In this document: positions 6,514 through 11,028 of the stretch, one piece after another
How the letters are laid out: every line of letters starts with the position of its first letter
How positions within the stretch are numbered: the stretch's first letter is position 1
Assembly: GCA_019090765.1 (NCBI GenBank)
Contig: JAHRVJ010000063.1
Location: 1-11,028, forward strand
Direction of reading: 5' to 3'
DNA from: Ilumatobacteraceae bacterium
Lineage (GTDB): Bacteria > Actinomycetota > Acidimicrobiia > Acidimicrobiales > Ilumatobacteraceae
DNA length: 11,028 nt
Program-made: the position numbers and the translations under genes
Notes under the pieces: model-generated
Told to the model about the DNA's origin: nothing
Seen by the model: the letters and a program-made list of their open reading frames with translations, nothing else
Database searches by the model: none

Positions 6514-7499
6514 TAACTAACCCCACCAGACGGCGAGCAACCGTCAAACTGCTGGCTCCCCTAGTTGCCCTCGGCCTCGTCGCTGCGGCCTGCGGCTCGG
6601 ACTCCGACGACGACTCATCATCCACTGACGCTCCGACGGATTCTTCCGCTCCCGCTGGCAGTGACGTACCCACGACAGAGATGGAAATGATGGATGGTCC
6701 CACCATTCGTCTTCGTGGCCAAGATTTCAGTGAGTCGGTCACCATTGCCGAGGTCTACGGACAGTTTCTTCACGCGAAGGGATACGACGTGGAAGTCCTC
6801 ACTCCGGCTGGTTTTCGCACCGAAGCGATCGACAGCATTCAGAACGGTGATGTCGATCTGATCATCGACTACATCGGCGGCTCCCTCACTGCCCTGGTTC
6901 CTGATGCACCAACATCGGCTGACCCCGACGAGATCGCCGCGCTCATCGGTCCGGCTTACGCCGACATCGGCGCCACCTTGCTGAACTATTCATCAGCGGT
7001 CGATGGTGATGCATTCGTCGTCCGTGGCGATTCGGAGGCGACCACGATTTCCGACGTCGCCGGCCTCGACTATGTGTTTGGCGGATCAGCGGCATGTTTC
7101 GAACGCGAACAGTGCTTTATTGGCTACACCGACCCGGACCTCTACAACATCACCTTCGCCGACACCGTCACTCTTGAGTTCGGCCCGCTGCTCGGCGAAG
7201 CCCTGAGCGCCGAGGAAGTCGATGCTGTCCAGTGGAACACCACAGCGCCGCAGATCGCCGAGAACGGTTTCAAGGTGCTCGAAGACGACCTCGGTCTGCA
7301 CCCGGCACAGAACATCGCGCCGATCATCAACACCGAAGTGCTTGACGCCTACGGCGCCCAGCTGGGTGCCGACCTCGACGAGCTCAGCGCGTTGATCACC
7401 ACCGCCGATCTGTTGGCCTGGAACACCGAGACCGACATCGAGCTCCGTGAGTCCGACGCAGTGGCCACCGAATGGCTCGAAGCGTCCGGCCTGATCTAA
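6510..7499 (+). CDS. proX: Osmoprotectant-binding lipoprotein (ProX/OpuCC, OpuAC domain)
   Basis: A 329-residue extracytoplasmic receptor that captures the solute and delivers it to the two permeases. Residues 1-27 are a lipoprotein signal: positive start (RRR at 7-9), hydrophobic core, then VAAAC with lipidated Cys28. An acidic, Ser/Thr/Asp-rich linker follows to about residue 63. The mature domain opens with TIRLRGQDFSESVTIAEVYG and has the family elements AGFRTEAIDSIQNGDVDL and IIDYIGG. Cys198 and Cys205 (ACFEREQC) are spaced to form the disulfide loop often seen in this receptor family. Betaine, choline, carnitine or proline betaine are all possible ligands; sequence alone does not decide. 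It is the last gene of the operon, coupled by an ATGA overlap and followed by the hairpin repeats. Confidence 0.9.
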   Translation: MITNPTRRRATVKLLAPLVALGLVAAACGSDSDDDSSSTDAPTDSSAPAGSDVPTTEMEMMDGPTIRLRGQDFSESVTIAEVYGQFLHAKGYDVEVLTPAGFRTEAIDSIQNGDVDLIIDYIGGSLTALVPDAPTSADPDEIAALIGPAYADIGATLLNYSSAVDGDAFVVRGDSEATTISDVAGLDYVFGGSAACFEREQCFIGYTDPDLYNITFADTVTLEFGPLLGEALSAEEVDAVQWNTTAPQIAENGFKVLEDDLGLHPAQNIAPIINTEVLDAYGAQLGADLDELSALITTADLLAWNTETDIELRESDAVATEWLEASGLI

Positions 7500-7502
7500 C
7501 CC

Positions 7503-7672
7503 CCTTCCCATGAGTTTCGCCGCGACACGCTCGCGCTGAAACTCATCGAAGAACCCGAGAACATCCTTCCGATGAGTCTTGGCGCGACACGCTCGCGCTG
7601 AAACTCATCGAAGAACCCGAGAACATCCTTCCGATGAGTCTTGGCGCGACACGCTCGCGCTGAGATTCATCG
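7503..7672. repeat. Tandem 62-bp hairpin repeat, two full units and a shortened third
   Basis: Unit 1 is 7503-7564, unit 2 is 7565-7626, and unit 3 (46 bp) is 7627-7672. Units 1 and 2 differ at 4 of 62 positions, all in the first 24 bases. Each unit carries a long inverted repeat around the loop CACGC with an inner CGCGA/TCGCG stem: hairpins at 7510-7546, 7571-7609 and 7633-7671. The pairing has one internal mismatch in units 1 and 2 and none in unit 3, where three pairs are G-T wobbles. A 23-nt spacer joins the hairpins. The array fills almost the whole gap between two convergent genes. Confidence 0.95.
7510..7671. terminator. Possible bidirectional terminator formed by three hairpins
   Basis: The first hairpin begins 10 nt after the binding-lipoprotein stop, and the last ends 6 nt before the stop of the convergent ligase gene. 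Stable GC-cored stems here would stop transcription in both directions. There is no U-tract after any stem, so these would be the U-less hairpins often proposed in actinobacteria rather than classical terminators. The function is inferred from position and shape only. Confidence 0.45.
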
Positions 7673-7677
7673 TTGGG

Positions 7678-9387
7678 TTATGGGCTGACGATGGCTAGGT
7701 CTTCGGTGAGGTATTCCTGGCGGCACTTGGCCCGCTGGAGCTTGCCGCTCGACGTTTTCGGCAGCGTTCCGGGAGTTACGAGCATCACATCGCGCGGTGG
7801 CACACCCGACACCTCAAGTGCCCGGTGGTGAATACGGTCGCGGATCTCGATCAGCCCACCTGAGGAATCGCTGACTCGAACTTCGGCAACAACTACGACG
7901 CTCTCTTTGCCCTTGTAGCCCTCCATCCCAAACGCAATCACGTTGCCAGCTCGCACGCCGTCGAGCGGGCCGATCGCAGCCTCGATGTCTTCGGGGAAGA
8001 TGTTCCGGCCTCCGACGATGATGATGTCTTTGATGCGTCCACACACCACGAGTTCGCCATCGAGTAGATAGGCCAAGTCTCCGGTACACATCCAACCGTC
8101 ACGGAAGAGCGCGGCGGTTGCATCAGCTCGCTTGTAGTAGCCGGGAGTTACCGACGTGCCACGCAGTAGGAGTTCACCAACGTGACGCTCCGGCAACTCC
8201 TCGTAGGTGTTCCGGTTGACAATTTTCATCTCTAGTCCTGGAAGTGCCTTGCCGAGTAGCGGCAACTGGCGGGCGGTAACGCCCAACTCATCGGGGTCGC
8301 TAATGGTGATCGGCTTCGCGACGCCCTGAGTCTCCAGCACAATACGGTCAACGGTGTCTGTGATCATCCCGCGACCCCGCGGTGGGAACGAACCGCCGAT
8401 TGCCACCTCGGCCATCCCGAACGCTGGAAAGACGCCACCCGCTGCAAATCCAAACCGGGAAGCTTCGGAAACGAATGCATCAACTGCTTTCGGCTCAATC
8501 GGCTCAGCGCCCGAAAGCGCAAGAGTCAACCGAGAGAGGTCAAGGTCCTTCATCCGCTTCAACGCTCGCGTCGCCAATACCCAAGAGAAGTTCGGGCCGG
8601 CCGTTGCCGTGCCGCCATAGTCGGACAGCCACTGCATCCAATTACCCGGGTGGGCGAGGAAGTCCTGCGGAGCGCCCTGCACCAAGTCGACACCCTTCGT
8701 CATCGGCAGCACCAAGAAGCCGATCAACCCCATGTCGTGGTAGAGCGGCAGCCACGAGACCATCGTGTCGCCAGGCGCCAGGTCGGCGGCCTCACAACAG
8801 GCGTCGATGTTCGCACTGAGTACTCGATCAGGAATCAGCACACCTTTCGGCTCGCTGGTTGACCCACTTGTGTATTGCAAGATGACCAGGCGTTCCGGAT
8901 CATGTGGCGGGATTTCAAGCGCTTCACCTGAGGGCACGTTTGGGGAACCTGGCATCACCGACCGCATCGAGTCGATCGGTGGGTCCCCCTCCACGGCGGT
9001 GTAAAGGTCGGCGAGCATGTCATCGATCAGCACGAGCTTGGCATCGCCGTGGCGAATCCGCGACCTGGTGCTCTCGATGAACGCGTCGAGCGACCCCATC
9101 CGCATTGGCAAGGGCAACACCATCGATGCGAGACCCGCCATCCAGCAGCCACGAACGATCGTCATCAGCTCTCGGCTCGTGGGCCCAAGAACGGCCACGT
9201 GGTCACCGGGAACCAGCCCCCGGGCCTGCAGCGCCGCCCCGACTGCCCGCGCTTCGTCGTGTATCTGGCGCCAGCTGACTTTGACTGGTCCGTCATCACC
9301 CATCACCGAATCACCAACGAACCGAACGCCGGTATCGAAATCCGCAGCGCGCTCAAGGCGCTCAATTGTTGATTGGGAGGCGGTCAT
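7678..9387 (-). CDS. Fatty-acyl-AMP ligase-like (FAAL/FadD-type) AMP-binding enzyme
   Basis: A 569-residue adenylate-forming enzyme that activates a carboxylic acid, probably a fatty acid, as acyl-AMP. The core motifs are complete: P-loop YTSGSTSEPKGV from about 172, SWLPLYHDMGLIGF around 211-224 (characteristic of FAAL/FadD relatives), PAFGMAE around 321-327, TGD at 435-437, GRIKD at 450-454 then GGRNIFPEDIE, and PKTSSGK with catalytic Lys549. The GRN-x-(Y/F)P-x-DIE form resembles fatty-acyl-AMP ligases more than classical acyl-CoA ligases, but CoA ligase activity cannot be ruled out. No polyketide synthase or carrier protein is adjacent. An upstream GTG at 9394-9396 would add three residues; the ATG at 9385-9387 was preferred because a -10 box overlaps that GTG. 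The upstream zinc-ribbon gene stops 39 nt before this start. Confidence 0.88.
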   Translation of the reverse strand: MTASQSTIERLERAADFDTGVRFVGDSVMGDDGPVKVSWRQIHDEARAVGAALQARGLVPGDHVAVLGPTSRELMTIVRGCWMAGLASMVLPLPMRMGSLDAFIESTRSRIRHGDAKLVLIDDMLADLYTAVEGDPPIDSMRSVMPGSPNVPSGEALEIPPHDPERLVILQYTSGSTSEPKGVLIPDRVLSANIDACCEAADLAPGDTMVSWLPLYHDMGLIGFLVLPMTKGVDLVQGAPQDFLAHPGNWMQWLSDYGGTATAGPNFSWVLATRALKRMKDLDLSRLTLALSGAEPIEPKAVDAFVSEASRFGFAAGGVFPAFGMAEVAIGGSFPPRGRGMITDTVDRIVLETQGVAKPITISDPDELGVTARQLPLLGKALPGLEMKIVNRNTYEELPERHVGELLLRGTSVTPGYYKRADATAALFRDGWMCTGDLAYLLDGELVVCGRIKDIIIVGGRNIFPEDIEAAIGPLDGVRAGNVIAFGMEGYKGKESVVVVAEVRVSDSSGGLIEIRDRIHHRALEVSGVPPRDVMLVTPGTLPKTSSGKLQRAKCRQEYLTEDLAIVSP

Positions 9388-9394
9388 GACGGCC

Positions 9395-9400
9395 ACGCTA
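9395..9400 (-). promoter_or_regulatory. Possible -10 box (TAGCGT) for the AMP-ligase gene
   Basis: On the minus strand TAGCGT fits TANNNT and ends 7 nt before the ATG at 9385-9387. If used, the transcript would begin at that ATG and exclude the GTG start three codons upstream. No Shine-Dalgarno lies between them. Confidence 0.4.
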
Positions 9401-9426
9401 GTAGCCCGGCCGGGCGCGAAACGCAG

Positions 9427-9747
9427 CTACTGGCTTCCACCTAGCCGGTCTGGGAGGTGTGTTGTTCGGCCGCCACGCACCTTGACCTCGGGTGGGTCGC
9501 AATCGTGACATCCGTACTCGATATGAATCCCCTGAATCGACATCTGAGTACCGCGTGACTTCTCAAGGATCACTTGTGGGATGTGATAGAGGTCTTCGCC
9601 CCCACACTTCGGGCATCGAGGCCGAGGATCGCGGATCCACTCGATACGGCAGGCCGCGCAGGTGAGTCGAATCTGCCCATCGTCGAGCGGCTCGCCGCTC
9701 AGGTGATCGTCGGAATCGCAGTTCGCGCAGACGATCTCCAAGGCCAT
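9427..9747 (-). CDS. Small double zinc-ribbon protein of unknown function
   Basis: A 106-residue protein with eight cysteines in four CXXC pairs: Cys7/10 (CANC), Cys30/33 (CAAC), Cys45/48 (CPKC) and Cys80/83 (CHDC). They group naturally into two four-cysteine zinc ribbons, residues 7-33 and 45-83, with a basic PRPR at 41-44 between them and a basic C-terminus. It has no signal peptide or membrane segment. Such ribbons bind nucleic acid or protein; which applies here is unknown and I do not recognise a named family. Iron-binding, rubredoxin-like use of the pairs is a less likely alternative. It starts at an ATG (9745-9747) 97 bp from the divergent leuS start and precedes the AMP-ligase gene on the same strand. 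Confidence 0.8.
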   Translation of the reverse strand: MALEIVCANCDSDDHLSGEPLDDGQIRLTCAACRIEWIRDPRPRCPKCGGEDLYHIPQVILEKSRGTQMSIQGIHIEYGCHDCDPPEVKVRGGRTTHLPDRLGGSQ

Positions 9748-9753
9748 CCCAAC

Positions 9754-9759
9754 AACCTA
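9754..9759 (-). promoter_or_regulatory. Possible -10 box (TAGGTT) for the zinc-ribbon gene
   Basis: On the minus strand TAGGTT fits TANNNT and ends exactly 6 nt before the ATG, placing the expected transcription start on the A of the ATG. This is the most canonical leaderless arrangement in the window. Confidence 0.45.
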
Positions 9760-9827
9760 CGTTGCCTCGCGGAGGGCATACGACGTTCACCGAACGAAAG
9801 ATACATCTGGGCCGCGCAGCAGCGCCC

Positions 9828-9833
9828 TAGGCT
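9828..9833 (+). promoter_or_regulatory. Possible -10 box (TAGGCT) for leuS
   Basis: TAGGCT fits TANNNT and ends 11 nt before the leuS ATG, so a leader of about 4-5 nt is expected. The whole intergenic region is only 97 bp, too short for a T-box leader of usual size, and none of its landmarks was seen. No other regulatory element was recognised between the divergent genes. Confidence 0.3.
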
Positions 9834-9844
9834 GGTCGGCCGGT

Positions 9845-11028
9845 ATGAGCGACGCAACAGAATTCCCCGCGACTAGCGACGATGCTCCCCCGCATCGCTA
9901 CTCAGCAGAACTGGCGCGGGACCTAGAACTCCGCTGGCAAGACTGGTGGGACGACAACCGAACGTTCGAAACTCCCAACCCCGCCGGCCCGCTCGCCGAC
10001 GCTGCGGCGGTAGAAGCCCGCGGCGAAAAGCTGTTCGTGCTCGACATGTTCCCCTACCCGTCGGGAGTCGGGCTGCATGTGGGCCACCCACTCGGGTTCA
10101 TTGGCACCGACGTGTATTCACGCTTCAAGCGGATGACTGGCCACAACGTGATGTACACGATGGGCTTCGACGCATTCGGCCTGCCCGCCGAACAGTACGC
10201 AGTCCAGACTGGTACCCACCCCGCAGTCACGACCGACGCCAACATTGCCAACATGCGCCGCCAGTTGCGGCGGTTGGGTTTGAGCCACGACCGTCGGCGC
10301 AGCATTTCCACCACCGACCCCGAGTTCTACCGCTGGACACAGTGGATCTTCAACCAAATCTTCAATGCCTGGTACGACGATGAGCAAGAGCGCGCCCGCC
10401 CGATCGATGAGCTTGTCGCAGCGTTCGAAACTGGCTCGCGCCCCACACCTGACGGTCGACCTTGGAACGAGTTGACGGTCGGCGAGCGGGCCGAGATCAT
10501 CGACGATCACCGCTTGGCCTACGTCAACGAAGCCCCAGTCAACTGGTGCCCCGGCCTCGGCACAGTCGTCGCCAACGAAGAGGTCACGTCCGATGGCCGC
10601 AGCGATCGCGGCAACTACCCAGTCTTCAAACGCAATATGCGGCAGTGGATGATGCGCATCACCTCCTACGCCGACCGGCTGATCGACGATCTTGAGTTGC
10701 TCGACTGGACCGATGCCATCAAGTCAATGCAACGCAACTGGATTGGTCGTAGCTCTGGCGCCAAGGTCCACTTCGCTTCACCAGCTGGCAACATCACAGT
10801 GTTCACCACCCGCCCCGACACGTTGTTCGGCGCCTCGTTCATGGTTCTTTCGCCTGAGCACCCGCTAGTCGAAGCGCTCACGACCTCCGAGCAGGCCGAA
10901 GCGGTGGCCGAGTATCAAACCGATGCCGCAGCCAAGAAAGACTTCGAACGCCAAGACGACAGCAAAGAGAAGACCGGCGTCTTTACCGGTTCCTATGCGA
11001 CCAACGCCGTCAACGGCGAGCAGGTGCC
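9845..11028 (+). CDS. leuS: Leucyl-tRNA synthetase, N-terminal part (cut by the right window edge)
   Basis: 394 codons from an ATG (MSDATEFPATSDD) to the window edge without a stop, a little under half of a typical bacterial LeuRS. This class I synthetase charges tRNA-Leu with leucine. The catalytic Rossmann fold shows MFPYPSG then the HIGH-box variant HVGH at 78-81, and MGFDAFGLPAEQYAVQTG shortly after. The NWCPGLGTVVANEEV zinc/insert region follows. The start of the CP1 editing domain is visible, with the threonine-rich TTRPDTLFG at 321-329, which discharges wrong amino acids. The KMSKS loop and anticodon-binding domain lie beyond the window. The MGFDAFGLPAEQYAVQTG form is familiar from actinobacterial LeuRS. 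The gene diverges from the zinc-ribbon gene. Confidence 0.96.
   Translation, partial: MSDATEFPATSDDAPPHRYSAELARDLELRWQDWWDDNRTFETPNPAGPLADAAAVEARGEKLFVLDMFPYPSGVGLHVGHPLGFIGTDVYSRFKRMTGHNVMYTMGFDAFGLPAEQYAVQTGTHPAVTTDANIANMRRQLRRLGLSHDRRRSISTTDPEFYRWTQWIFNQIFNAWYDDEQERARPIDELVAAFETGSRPTPDGRPWNELTVGERAEIIDDHRLAYVNEAPVNWCPGLGTVVANEEVTSDGRSDRGNYPVFKRNMRQWMMRITSYADRLIDDLELLDWTDAIKSMQRNWIGRSSGAKVHFASPAGNITVFTTRPDTLFGASFMVLSPEHPLVEALTTSEQAEAVAEYQTDAAAKKDFERQDDSKEKTGVFTGSYATNAVNGEQV

Noticed and set aside
7510..7665. Tiny ORFs MSFAATRSR and MSLGATRSR, one per repeat unit
   Set aside because: Each begins with the ATG of the stem and ends at a TGA in the right arm. No Shine-Dalgarno or TANNNT box precedes them, and the differences between units fit base pairing rather than a conserved peptide.
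7503..7672. CRISPR-like array
   Set aside because: The whole 62-bp unit repeats, including the part between hairpins, so there are no variable spacers. No cas genes are present.
9748..9844. T-box or other riboswitch leader for leuS
   Set aside because: The divergent gap is only 97 bp, with no T-box sequence or specifier hairpin, and a -10 box lies almost at the start codon.

Overview
The window reads as ordinary chromosomal DNA from a high-GC actinomycete-type bacterium, most likely an uncultured or marine member of the Acidimicrobiia. The taxonomy is inference. It rests on GC-rich, densely packed genes, an F420-type LLM oxidoreductase, a PAC2-family protein, a fatty-acyl-AMP-ligase-like enzyme, an actinobacterial-looking LeuRS, an acidic lipoprotein and start sites that look leaderless. 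No phage, insertion sequence, CRISPR array, tRNA or rRNA was seen, and no obvious new multi-gene system.

Layout. Positions 1-822 (minus strand): the start of an unidentified gene running off the left edge, then a two-cysteine thioredoxin fused to a TPR-like tail (CnoX/YbbN type). Positions 823-865: a 43-bp divergent promoter region. Positions 866-3870 (plus): a phosphotransferase of the APH/ACAD10-like family, overlapping by 4 nt a PAC2-family protein, then an F420-dependent LLM-class oxidoreductase. Positions 3885-7499 (plus): a complete four-gene osmoprotectant (glycine betaine/choline/proline type) ABC importer. Its order is ATPase with C-terminal CBS-like region, permease, permease, binding lipoprotein, and all internal junctions overlap.

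Positions 7500-7677 are the longest non-coding stretch. They lie between convergent genes and are almost filled by a 62-bp tandem repeat (two full units and a shortened third). Every unit folds into a long hairpin whose pairing is kept despite substitutions. Positions 7678-9747 (minus): a stand-alone fatty-acyl-AMP ligase-like enzyme and, upstream of it, a small double zinc-ribbon protein. Positions 9845-11028 (plus): the first 394 codons of leucyl-tRNA synthetase.

Functionally the only clear multi-gene unit is the osmoprotectant importer. The lipoprotein catches a compatible solute outside the membrane, the two permeases form the channel, and the ATPase drives uptake and probably senses ionic strength. 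The other genes are housekeeping or lipid/redox metabolism functions with no evident shared pathway. The two signals most worth checking are the hairpin repeat and the TANNNT box placed 6-9 nt before the start codon of most first-in-line genes.
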